From Vibrionales bacterium SWAT-3 (lineage in GTDB: Bacteria; Pseudomonadota; Gammaproteobacteria; Enterobacterales; Vibrionaceae): a stretch of 45,044 bases of DNA. Below, piece by piece: positions 6,452 through 14,533 of the stretch. Position numbers and translations under genes: made by a program. How positions within the stretch are numbered: position 1 is the stretch's first letter; every line of letters begins with the position of its first letter. The notes under the pieces are model-generated. The model was not told the DNA's origin and did no database searches. It saw only the letters and a program-made list of their open reading frames with translations. The DNA lies in the NCBI GenBank assembly GCA_000169995.1, contig AAZW01000038.1, forward strand, positions 1 through 45,044. Reading direction: 5' to 3'.

Positions 6452-8823
6452 TATTTACCTTGCTCTTTTAAAAGCCTTAACGAATTAGACACAACAATAA
6501 TAGAGCTTGCAGACATGCCAACAACGGCAATGTATGGAGCAACCAAACCAGCTACAGCCAATGGAAGGATGAGTAGATTGTACCCCAATGACCATGCTAG
6601 GTTTTCGCGGATTATCTTACGCGTTTTTAGTGCCAATGTACGGGACTTAAGTAATCTATCAAGCTTGTCGCCCAATAAAACCATGTCTGCAGAGGCTTTT
6701 GCTACATCTGTTCCGCCACCCATAGCAACAGAAAGGTGAGCACCCGCTAGAATAGGCGCATCGTTAATACCGTCGCCAACCATCATGGTAATGTCTTTCT
6801 CATCACGAGAGTTAAGGTAAGCAAGCTTATCCTCAGGCTTAGCATTCGCAACGATGTCGGTAATACCGATTTCTTCAGCAACAGGCTTCGCGTTAATGAA
6901 GGAATCACCAGTCAGCAGGGTAGTTTTAATACCCGCTTCTTTGAACTTTTGGATGAACTCATTGCTTTCCTTACGAATCGGGTCTTCATAAGTAAAGGTA
7001 GCAATATGACGTCCCGCCATCGACAAGTAGATGCCGTTGCTTTGTGTTGGCTGAGCTTCACCAAGAATAAACTCGCTACTACCGATTGCAACTTCTTGAC
7101 CGTTCCACTGACCAGTAATACCTGAACCAATAACGTTGTTTACGGAATCGACTTCAATATCATCTGACACGTGAGTCTTGAATGCTTTCGCAATAGGGTG
7201 GTTAGCATGCTGTTCTAGGCTCGCAGCCACTTTTAAACACGTCTCTTTATCAAGCTCTGAGAAGGTCTCTACTTGGCTGATACGAATATCACCCTCAGTC
7301 AATGTACCTGTCTTATCGATGATCAAGTGATTCACTTTACATAAGGTTTCAAATACATGGCCCTTACGCAGCAAAATACCAAAGTTGCCCATACGGGATG
7401 TTGAACAAGTAATTGCAGTCGGTGTCGCCAATGAAAGAGCACAAGGACAAGTCGCTACCAATACCGACAACATGATCCAGAATGCATCTTCTGGACGAGT
7501 TTGGTGCCAGTAGAACCAAGTACCGAAAGAGATAATCAAAATAACCGCTACAAAGTAACGGGCCACAATATCTGCAATCTCAGCGATACGAGGCTTAGAC
7601 AACTGTGCTTCATCTTGCAGACGAACGATATTAGAGATGACCGAGTCCGCTTTTGATGTCATCACTTCCAGTTCAAACGACTCGTCACCATTCAACGTAC
7701 CAGCGAAGACAGTATCGCCTTCGTTTTTCACGACATGGATAGATTCGCCAGTCAGCATGGATTCATCAATGTGAACTCGACCAGACCGCACTTTGCCATC
7801 CGCAGGAATATGCTCACCCGGTAGTACGCGAATCTGATCGCCTACCTTTAAGGTTTTTACTGGAACTTGGTCACCATCTAACGTCGTCGCCATTGCAGGA
7901 ACGAGCTTAAGCAGATTACCACTCGCTGCCGCCGCTTTACGACGCGCTCTCATCTCTAAGAAACGACCAAGCAGAAGGAAGAAGGTAAACATCGAAATAG
8001 ATTCGAAGAAAACTTCTCCTTTCTCTGTCACGGTTGCCACCAAGCTCGCAACGTAAGCAAACAGCAGCGCGATCGACACAGGCACATCCATACCCAGCGT
8101 TCGCCCCTTAATACTGCGCCATGCATTGATGTAGAACGGCAGAGCAGAATAAAGCAATACCGGCGTTGCAAAGATCAAGCTTACCCAGCGGAAGTAATTT
8201 TTAAACTCAGGCTCAAGATTGCCAAATACTTCAAGGTATAGTGCGACCGCCAGCATCATCACCTGCATGGTTGCTAAACCAGCAACGCCAAGACGATAGA
8301 GGTAGTTCTTCATTGAGCGGTGATAGGCTGCTTCTTGTTGGTCAGCCTCGAAAGGCGCGGCTTTGTAACCTAGGGTATGGATTGCTGACAACAACTCGCT
8401 CAATTTCACTTGCGTGTTGTCCCAGCTAAGTAGGGCGCGGTTGGTGGTGGTATTCACACGAATACTGCCCACACCTTGTTTTGAAGAGACTTGTTTCTCG
8501 ATTAGCCATGCACAAGCTGCACATGAAACCCCTTCAAGTGACAATGTCACCTCAGAGACGTTCTCAGAGTTTCTTACAAACTCCAGTTGAACGTCTTCAT
8601 TATCATAATGACTAAGTGCCAGAAGTTGCTCTGGCACCAGATCCGCTTTCTCAGCAGGAGCGGTGCGGTATTGGTAGTAAGAAACCAAACCACTATCAAC
8701 GATTGTCTGAGCTACGGTCTCGCAGCCCGGACAACACATCTTACGAGGCGATCCTAAGATCTCGACTTCAAAATCCGTTTCCGCTGGTACATCTTCACCG
8801 CAGTGATAACAGGATTCACACAT
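6451..8823 (-). CDS. ccoI: Copper-transporting P1B-type ATPase CcoI
   Basis: CcoI (FixI) is an inner membrane ATPase that moves copper for assembly of the cbb3 oxidase binuclear centre. The 790-residue protein has an N-terminal Cys-rich metal-binding region (CESCYHCGED, then CCPGCET), a heavy-metal-associated domain with SCAAC, eight expected membrane helices with the CPC ion motif (ATCPCALS), the phosphorylation motif DKTGT (D503), and the hinge motif GDGINDAP. Length and order match the CcoI group rather than CopA, whose N-terminus differs. It lies five bases after fixH and overlaps ccoS, inside the assembly operon. Confidence 0.95.
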   Translation of the reverse strand: MCESCYHCGEDVPAETDFEVEILGSPRKMCCPGCETVAQTIVDSGLVSYYQYRTAPAEKADLVPEQLLALSHYDNEDVQLEFVRNSENVSEVTLSLEGVSCAACAWLIEKQVSSKQGVGSIRVNTTTNRALLSWDNTQVKLSELLSAIHTLGYKAAPFEADQQEAAYHRSMKNYLYRLGVAGLATMQVMMLAVALYLEVFGNLEPEFKNYFRWVSLIFATPVLLYSALPFYINAWRSIKGRTLGMDVPVSIALLFAYVASLVATVTEKGEVFFESISMFTFFLLLGRFLEMRARRKAAAASGNLLKLVPAMATTLDGDQVPVKTLKVGDQIRVLPGEHIPADGKVRSGRVHIDESMLTGESIHVVKNEGDTVFAGTLNGDESFELEVMTSKADSVISNIVRLQDEAQLSKPRIAEIADIVARYFVAVILIISFGTWFYWHQTRPEDAFWIMLSVLVATCPCALSLATPTAITCSTSRMGNFGILLRKGHVFETLCKVNHLIIDKTGTLTEGDIRISQVETFSELDKETCLKVAASLEQHANHPIAKAFKTHVSDDIEVDSVNNVIGSGITGQWNGQEVAIGSSEFILGEAQPTQSNGIYLSMAGRHIATFTYEDPIRKESNEFIQKFKEAGIKTTLLTGDSFINAKPVAEEIGITDIVANAKPEDKLAYLNSRDEKDITMMVGDGINDAPILAGAHLSVAMGGGTDVAKASADMVLLGDKLDRLLKSRTLALKTRKIIRENLAWSLGYNLLILPLAVAGLVAPYIAVVGMSASSIIVVSNSLRLLKEQGK

Positions 8824-8828
8824 AAGCT

Positions 8829-9308
8829 TTAGTTCGTTAGTTGAGTAGGAGTTTCAATCGGGAAGTTCATGCGACCTTGAACTAACCATTGTTCGTCATG
8901 CGGCGTCAACTCAATGAACCACGGACCTTCTAAGTGATGATCCAGAGTCATTGTGTAGTTGCCTCTCGCATCAGCGGTTAGTAGCTGAGTGAAATCGCGG
9001 TCTGGTAGCGTTCTGTGAACGAACATTGCGCTGATAGCAGGGAAGTGATCAAGTTTGCCTTTGTCTAATGTGATAATAACAGAGTTACCTTTCTCATTAA
9101 GTGAAGCTGATAAACCCAGCTCTTTGGCGATGTTTACTTTTGAAATGTCGACATTAATACCTTTTCCTTTTTTATAGTAATCCTCAGTCACTAGGTCTAC
9201 AGAGTTCTGTGTAAACACAATAACCGTCATAATGGTCCAAATAACTACTGTCGCTGGCAACGCGATTAAGAACCACGGCCAAAACTGTTTATACCAAGGC
9301 TTTACCAT
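8829..9308 (-). CDS. fixH: FixH family cbb3 oxidase assembly protein
   Basis: A 159-residue protein with one membrane helix (about residues 8-30, FWPWFLIALPATVVIWTIM) and a periplasmic beta-rich domain. The conserved LVTEDYYKKGKGIN after the helix is the FixH/CcoH signature. FixH helps assembly of the cbb3 complex and is usually cotranscribed with ccoI. It follows ccoP after an 85-bp gap that holds a hairpin, so the structural genes and the assembly genes may be partly separate transcripts. Confidence 0.9.
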   Translation of the reverse strand: MVKPWYKQFWPWFLIALPATVVIWTIMTVIVFTQNSVDLVTEDYYKKGKGINVDISKVNIAKELGLSASLNEKGNSVIITLDKGKLDHFPAISAMFVHRTLPDRDFTQLLTADARGNYTMTLDHHLEGPWFIELTPHDEQWLVQGRMNFPIETPTQLTN

Positions 9309-9347
9309 AAAAAAGATCTCAAAAAAGAATAAAAAGAAGAGGTTATA

Positions 9348-9383
9348 AAATAAAGGAAAGACAGCCTCTTAGAAAGAGGCTGT
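9348..9383 (-). terminator. Terminator or attenuator between ccoP and fixH
   Basis: Inverted repeat ACAGCCTCTT / AAGAGGCTGT with a 3-nt loop; on the minus strand it is followed by CTTTCCTTTATTTT. It follows the ccoP stop closely and probably reduces read-through into fixH. Confidence 0.65.
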
Positions 9384-9393
9384 TATTGAAATG

Positions 9394-10368
9394 TTACTTA
9401 TTATCTGAGTTGCTTAAGCTCCACACGTAAGATGAAACCAGTTGTACTTTGTCTTCGCCTAGAATGTCTTTCCAAGCAGGCATAACGCCAGAACGTCCGT
9501 ACATAACTGTTTCAGTTACGTCTGCACGAGAATCGCCAAACAACCAATCGCGGTCAGTCAGGTCAGGTGCGCCGACAGCAGGGTTACCCTTACCATCAGT
9601 ACCGTGACACGCTGCACACACTACAAAGCGAGCTTTACCAGCTTCTGCTTCACGTGCGTTTACGCTACGACCAGAAAGGCTAAGAGTGTAGCTAACTACT
9701 TCTTTTACGCCTTCTTCGCCAAGCGCGTCTTTCCAGCCTGGCATTTGGCCAACACGACCGTGCATAATTGTTGTAACGATAGCCTCAGGTTCACCGCCAT
9801 ATAGCCATGCGTCATCAGTTAGGTTAGGGAAACCTTTCTGGCCACGTGCATCAGAGCCGTGACACTGAGAACAGTTTTGCAAGAATAAACGTTGACCCAC
9901 TTTGATTGCGTCAGCATCTGATGCAATGTCAGGGATTGAACGTAAACCGTTTTCGTCGTGAGCAAGCTTTCTGAATGCTTCACCGAAGTAGGTGTCTGCA
10001 TCATCAAGCTCTTTCGCGTACGCATCTAACTGTTTGTTTGCTTGTGCAGCAGCAATTGCAGAGCGAGACTCTTCAATGCTACGAACTTCTTGGTTTGAAC
10101 TTGTCCAACCTAGTAGACCTTTAAAGTTGCCAAGGCCTGGGTATAGAGCAAGGTAAACCGCTGCAAAAACAATCGTACTGATGAAAAGGTATGTCCACCA
10201 TTTTGGTAGTGGGTTGTTAAGCTCACGAATACCATCGTATTCATGGCCCATATCATGACCTTCTTCAACGCCTGTTTTGTCTTTAAAACACCAACGAAGT
10301 AAGACAGCACAACCAATTAGGGTACCAATCGTAATCGCACTAACCCAGATACTCCAGAATGTACTCAT
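9394..10368 (-). CDS. ccoP: cbb3-type cytochrome c oxidase subunit III, di-heme CcoP
   Basis: CcoP is the membrane-anchored di-heme cytochrome c that passes electrons into the cbb3 oxidase. The 324-residue protein has two N-terminal membrane helices (about residues 8-26 and 57-75) and two cytochrome c domains with CSQCH at 166-170 and CAACH at 251-255, each followed by the distal Met motif (VGQMPGWKD and SGVMPAWKD). Its start overlaps the ccoQ stop in TAATG, which shows coupling in the order ccoN-O-Q-P. Confidence 0.97.
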   Translation of the reverse strand: MSTFWSIWVSAITIGTLIGCAVLLRWCFKDKTGVEEGHDMGHEYDGIRELNNPLPKWWTYLFISTIVFAAVYLALYPGLGNFKGLLGWTSSNQEVRSIEESRSAIAAAQANKQLDAYAKELDDADTYFGEAFRKLAHDENGLRSIPDIASDADAIKVGQRLFLQNCSQCHGSDARGQKGFPNLTDDAWLYGGEPEAIVTTIMHGRVGQMPGWKDALGEEGVKEVVSYTLSLSGRSVNAREAEAGKARFVVCAACHGTDGKGNPAVGAPDLTDRDWLFGDSRADVTETVMYGRSGVMPAWKDILGEDKVQLVSSYVWSLSNSDNK

Positions 10369-10544
10369 TACTTTGTCACTCCTTCATTTTTAGAACTTGT
10401 TGCTGGCTCGTCGTCAGCAAACACTAGGTTCGCGTCTTCGTCGAAACGTGATTTACGGTTCTTGCCGTATGCCCACCAAACGATGCCGATGAAGCAAGCA
10501 AAAACAGTCACAGTCCAAACACTTTGAAATGTAATAATGTCCAT
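10368..10544 (-). CDS. ccoQ: cbb3-type oxidase small subunit CcoQ
   Basis: A 58-residue protein in the expected place between ccoO and ccoP. It starts MDIITFQSVWTVTVFACFIG, one membrane helix, followed by the family motif WWAYGKNRKSRFDEDANLVF and a short hydrophilic end. CcoQ stabilises the oxidase complex. The start ATG is nine bases after the ccoO stop, with an AAGGAA-type ribosome site, and the stop codon overlaps the ccoP start. Codon use and spacing leave little doubt that it is real. Confidence 0.95.
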   Translation of the reverse strand: MDIITFQSVWTVTVFACFIGIVWWAYGKNRKSRFDEDANLVFADDEPATSSKNEGVTK

Positions 10545-10553
10545 AATTATTCC

Positions 10554-11174
10554 TTATTTCATTGCGTGGCCAAGCGATTGAAGGTAAGCGATGATTGCAT
10601 CCATCTCTGTTTTTCCTTCAACATCTTGTTTAGCGTTAGCAATTTGTTCGTCTGTGTAAGGAACACCAAATTGATTACGGAAGAGTTCAAGCTTCTGTTG
10701 AGTCAATTTGCCATCAAGTACATTCTCAGCAAGCCATGGGAAACCAGGCATGTTTGATTCAGGAACAAGTTCACGAGGGTCGATAAGGTGAACACGGTGC
10801 CACTCATCGGAGTAACGATCACCAACACGTGCTAGATCAGGACCTGTACGCTTTGAGCCCCATAGGAATGGGTGTTCCCAAACACTTTCACCAGCTACAG
10901 AGTAGTGGCCGTAACGTTCAGTCTCAGAGCGGAAAGGACGAATCATTTGGCTGTGACATACGTTACAACCTTCACGAATGTAGATATCACGACCTTCCAT
11001 TTCCAGAGCAGAGTAAACGCGTAGGTTTTCTACAGGTTCAGTTGTCTGCTTTTGGAAGATAAGAGGGGTGATTTCTACTAACGCACCAAAACTGATAGCA
11101 ATAACGATTAAGATCGCTAATAGGCCAACGTTTTTCTCTACCAACTCATGGCGATTATTTGAATTTGAGCTCAT
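10554..11174 (-). CDS. ccoO: cbb3-type cytochrome c oxidase subunit II, CcoO
   Basis: CcoO is the mono-heme cytochrome c subunit of the cbb3 oxidase. The 206-residue protein has one N-terminal membrane helix (about residues 15-40) and one heme c site, CNVCH at 70-74, followed by SQMIRPFRSETERYGHYS, which is highly conserved in the family. A likely axial Met lies in VPESNMPGFPWL. It starts 11 bases after the ccoN stop. Cytochrome c maturation would attach the heme in the periplasm. Confidence 0.97.
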   Translation of the reverse strand: MSSNSNNRHELVEKNVGLLAILIVIAISFGALVEITPLIFQKQTTEPVENLRVYSALEMEGRDIYIREGCNVCHSQMIRPFRSETERYGHYSVAGESVWEHPFLWGSKRTGPDLARVGDRYSDEWHRVHLIDPRELVPESNMPGFPWLAENVLDGKLTQQKLELFRNQFGVPYTDEQIANAKQDVEGKTEMDAIIAYLQSLGHAMK

Positions 11175-11185
11175 TCTAAATCTCC

Positions 11186-12613
11186 TTAAGCCGGTTGAGG
11201 GATAGCTTTAAGGCTATCTTTAGGTGCAGAAACAGTCTTGTACGTGTTGTATGCCAATAAGAACATACCAGATAGGAAGATGAAACCACCTAGGAAACGT
11301 ACAAAGTAGAACGGGTAAGACGCTTCAACAGATTCAACGAAGCTGTAAGTTAATGTACCGTCAGAGTTAACTGCACGCCACATCAGACCTTGCATCACAC
11401 CAGAGATCCACATTGCTACAATGTAGAAAACCGTACCAATCGTTGCTAACCAGAAGTGAACATTGATTAGAGATACAGAGTACATACGTTCTTGACCAAA
11501 TAGTTTAGGAACTAAGTGGTAAACCGAACCGATAGAAACCATTGCAACCCAACCTAACGCACCAGAGTGAACGTGACCGATAGTCCAGTCCGTGTAGTGA
11601 GATAGTGCGTTAACCGTTTTAATTGCCATCATTGGGCCTTCGAAAGTCGACATGCCGTAGAATGATAGAGAAACGATTAGGAAACGTAGGATAGGGTCGT
11701 AGCGAAGCTTATGCCACGCACCAGATAGAGTCATGATACCGTTGATCATGCCACCCCAAGAAGGAGCAAACAGAACCAAAGACATAACCATACCTAGAGA
11801 CTGAGTCCAGTCTGGAAGTGCAGTGTAGTGTAGGTGGTGAGGACCAGCCCAGATATACAGAGACACAAGAGCCCAGAAGTGAACAATCGACAAACGGTAA
11901 GAATAAACAGGGCGACCAGCTTGTTTAGGAACGAAGTAGTACATCATACCTAGGAAACCAGCTGTCAATAGGAAGCCTACCGCATTGTGTCCGTACCACC
12001 ATTGCACCATTGCATCAATTGCACCTGAGTAAATCGAGTACGACTTAAACGCAGATACAGGAACAGCTAGGCTGTTAACGATGTGCAACACGGCAACCGT
12101 GATGATGAAGGCTCCGAAGAACCAGTTTGCTACGTAAATGTGTGATGTCTTACGTTTAATCATGGTTCCGAAGAACACGACCGCATAAGCTACCCACACA
12201 AGAGTAATAGCAATATCGATTGGCCATTCTAGTTCTGCGTATTCTTTACCAGAGGTCAAACCTAACGGTAAAGTAATTGCAGCGGACAGGATAATCGCTT
12301 GCCAACCCCAAAAGGTAAAGGCTACGAGAGGGCCACCAAAGAGACGCGTCTGACAGGTACGTTGCACAACATAATATGATGTTGCAAACAGCGCACTTGT
12401 ACCGAACGCAAAAATAACCGCATTAGTATGCAGGGGACGTAAACGACTGTACGTCAACCACGGCGTATCAAAGTTTAGCTGTGGCCAAACTAATTGAGCG
12501 GCAATCAAAACACCAACGCCCATACCGACAATACCCCACAAAATTGTAACCAGGGTAAATTGACGGACGACCGTATAGTTGTAGTTTTGTTCAAGCTGCT
12601 TTTCTTGGCTCAT
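11186..12613 (-). CDS. ccoN: cbb3-type cytochrome c oxidase catalytic subunit CcoN
   Basis: CcoN is the heme-copper catalytic subunit that reduces oxygen with high affinity and pumps protons. The 475-residue protein has about twelve membrane helices; typical segments are RPLHTNAVIFAFG (low-spin heme His), QWWYGHNAVGFLLTAGF (CuB His and the cross-linked Tyr region), GPHHLHYTALPDW (CuB His pair) and DWTIGHVHSGALGW (heme ligands). I chose ATG 12613 because GGAAG lies seven bases upstream; a second in-frame ATG at 12619 would be too close to that site. The upstream 250-bp gap must hold its promoter, but I found no good FNR box there. Confidence 0.96.
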   Translation of the reverse strand: MSQEKQLEQNYNYTVVRQFTLVTILWGIVGMGVGVLIAAQLVWPQLNFDTPWLTYSRLRPLHTNAVIFAFGTSALFATSYYVVQRTCQTRLFGGPLVAFTFWGWQAIILSAAITLPLGLTSGKEYAELEWPIDIAITLVWVAYAVVFFGTMIKRKTSHIYVANWFFGAFIITVAVLHIVNSLAVPVSAFKSYSIYSGAIDAMVQWWYGHNAVGFLLTAGFLGMMYYFVPKQAGRPVYSYRLSIVHFWALVSLYIWAGPHHLHYTALPDWTQSLGMVMSLVLFAPSWGGMINGIMTLSGAWHKLRYDPILRFLIVSLSFYGMSTFEGPMMAIKTVNALSHYTDWTIGHVHSGALGWVAMVSIGSVYHLVPKLFGQERMYSVSLINVHFWLATIGTVFYIVAMWISGVMQGLMWRAVNSDGTLTYSFVESVEASYPFYFVRFLGGFIFLSGMFLLAYNTYKTVSAPKDSLKAIPQPA

Positions 12614-12871
12614 TTGCATGCTTCCAATTTCTTATTTACTACACTTTACTTCCAACACGACTCACGTCGTAATGCCACCCAAATTAGAAAAGGAAATTCA
12701 GCCTATTCAGGACCTTATTTCCACTTGCTGATTTTAAAAAAAAGTGGCATTTTCAACGCGACACTATACTTGAATTAACAAATCAATGACAGAGTAGTAA
12801 CCTTACGCTTGGTCTGGAATTGGATTTTTATTTAAAAACTTTGAACTTTGTAACAAGGAGTAAAGATTATA

Positions 12872-13237
12872 ATGGCGGCACAAAAGCTAACAAAAGGCAG
12901 GCTTGTTCAAATTATCGTCATGTTGGTTATTTTAATAGCTGCATTTACTTGGAGAACAGTGACATACGATAATAACGAGACAATAACCTGTATCGTTTCA
13001 AAACCTTGTGAATTTGGTATTGATAATAATAATGTTTTGATTTCGGACGATAGTCAGGGGTATTCGATCGAAACATCTAAAACTGGCAAATTTATCATTA
13101 GTTATGAAGGAAGCGGAGTTTTAGAATCGAAAGGGTCTTCATCTTGGCTTTTACAAACCGATGATAAGAGCGCCTCAATAACGGTTACATTTCCACAACA
13201 GGTCATGACGTATACAGTAAACCTATCCAAAGAATAA
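12872..13237 (+). CDS. Small membrane-anchored protein of unknown function beside the NosP-like gene
   Basis: A 121-residue protein with a short basic N-terminus, one membrane helix (about residues 10-27) and a periplasmic domain that looks all-beta, with two Cys at 40 and 46 (TCIVSKPC) that could form a disulfide or bind metal. It is divergent from ccoN and 111 bp upstream of the FIST gene. An AAGGAG lies 11 bases before the ATG, a little far. I do not recognise a family. From memory, V. cholerae has a short hypothetical gene at the same place between ccoN and the FIST gene, which would argue that it is a real conserved vibrio gene. Confidence 0.75.
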   Translation: MAAQKLTKGRLVQIIVMLVILIAAFTWRTVTYDNNETITCIVSKPCEFGIDNNNVLISDDSQGYSIETSKTGKFIISYEGSGVLESKGSSSWLLQTDDKSASITVTFPQQVMTYTVNLSKE

Positions 13238-13348
13238 AATGGAAAACTGAGCAACACCTCGCTCTTTGATAGAAATGTTGACTAAACCAGTGAAACCTTG
13301 TGCATTAAAATGTTATAAAGAAGACATTAATAAAGTTTCCAGAAATCT

Positions 13349-14533
13349 ATGAAATTTCTATCAAAAGTCTCTTATTCCCTAGACGATAAAATCGCAGTAG
13401 ATGAACTGCTTCAAGGGGTAGAAACCCCTGAGAATATCGCTTGCCTCATTTGTTACTGCACAGAAGAGTACTCCACGCTCGCTGTGCAGAGATATTTCGT
13501 AGATGCGCTTCCCAACACTCCCATACACGGCTGTACCACCTGCCATGGAATAATGACGGAAACGGGCTTTCATTCAGGTCCAGTCATCGGTGTACTCATC
13601 ATCTATGATTCAGGTATTAATGCCTACGGAACGGGTATTAAACACTTCAGCCAATCCATCGAGCAAAGCACCTTCGACGCGATAGATGCAGCGCTTAGAA
13701 ATGCAAATAGAGAAGGTGAGATCCCAGATTTAATCTTGCTTCATTCTACTCCTGGTAACGAGGAGAAAGTAATGGCAGCTATCGATACTAAGTTCGGGAC
13801 TGAGGTTCCTATCATTGGTGGCAGCGCTGCCGATAATCAGGTATCTGGTAACTGGAGTATCTTTACCGAAGAGTCGCTTTCTATTAACGGGATCTCATTA
13901 ACGGTCTTTTTCGCCTCTCAATCCATCTATTCATCATTCAGTGCAGGTCACACGCCCACGCGTTACTCAGGTACCGTGACTAAAGTACGAAACAGAATCT
14001 TACTGGAGATAGACCATAGGCCAGCTGCTACGGTTTACAACGAGTGGACCAATTTCCACTTAGGTGGCAGCGACGACGGCTATATCTTTGAAAAATCGTC
14101 TGTTTATCCTTTGGGAAGAAAAGTCGGTTCGTCTTACAACTATCCATATTTCAAGCTTTCACACTCTATCCGAGAAACAGAGTGCGACGGAATCGAGTTA
14201 TTTACCGACATCAACGAAGGCGACACCATATACTTAATGCAAGGTTCCAAGCAGCAGTTAATTAGCCGCGCCGCCAACATCATTCATTCGTCTTACTACA
14301 ATGACATGGATCTTGAAGAGAAATTAGGTGCTATCAACATCTTTTGTGCTGGTCCAATGTTAAACCTTAAACAAGACATGGATGAGGTTTGTGAACAAAT
14401 AAATCAAGCACTTAATGGGCTTCCTTACATATGCCCATTCACTTTTGGTGAGCAAGGAAGACTTTCTGGTGGAGAGAACGCACACGGTAACTTAATGGTG
14501 TCATCAGCAACATTTTATAGGTTAAAAAAATAA
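13349..14533 (+). CDS. FIST-domain sensor, NosP-like
   Basis: A 394-residue soluble protein with a FIST N domain (about residues 30-220, including GCTTCHGIMTETGFHSGPVIGVLI and LLHSTPGNEEKVMAAID followed by IIGGSAADN) and a FIST C domain (about 225-380). FIST proteins are sensory; the NosP group binds heme and nitric oxide and controls the histidine kinase encoded beside it, as shown in Pseudomonas and V. cholerae. Here the stop overlaps the ATG of a hybrid kinase gene (TAATG), which fits that pairing. There is no signal peptide, so it acts in the cytoplasm. The assignment to NosP comes from family plus context; FIST proteins of other function exist. Confidence 0.85.
   Translation: MKFLSKVSYSLDDKIAVDELLQGVETPENIACLICYCTEEYSTLAVQRYFVDALPNTPIHGCTTCHGIMTETGFHSGPVIGVLIIYDSGINAYGTGIKHFSQSIEQSTFDAIDAALRNANREGEIPDLILLHSTPGNEEKVMAAIDTKFGTEVPIIGGSAADNQVSGNWSIFTEESLSINGISLTVFFASQSIYSSFSAGHTPTRYSGTVTKVRNRILLEIDHRPAATVYNEWTNFHLGGSDDGYIFEKSSVYPLGRKVGSSYNYPYFKLSHSIRETECDGIELFTDINEGDTIYLMQGSKQQLISRAANIIHSSYYNDMDLEEKLGAINIFCAGPMLNLKQDMDEVCEQINQALNGLPYICPFTFGEQGRLSGGENAHGNLMVSSATFYRLKK

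Noticed and set aside
12771..12786. TTGAATTAACAAATCAA as an FNR box for ccoN.
   Set aside because: The half sites are too far apart (17 bp instead of 14), and the left half does not fit.
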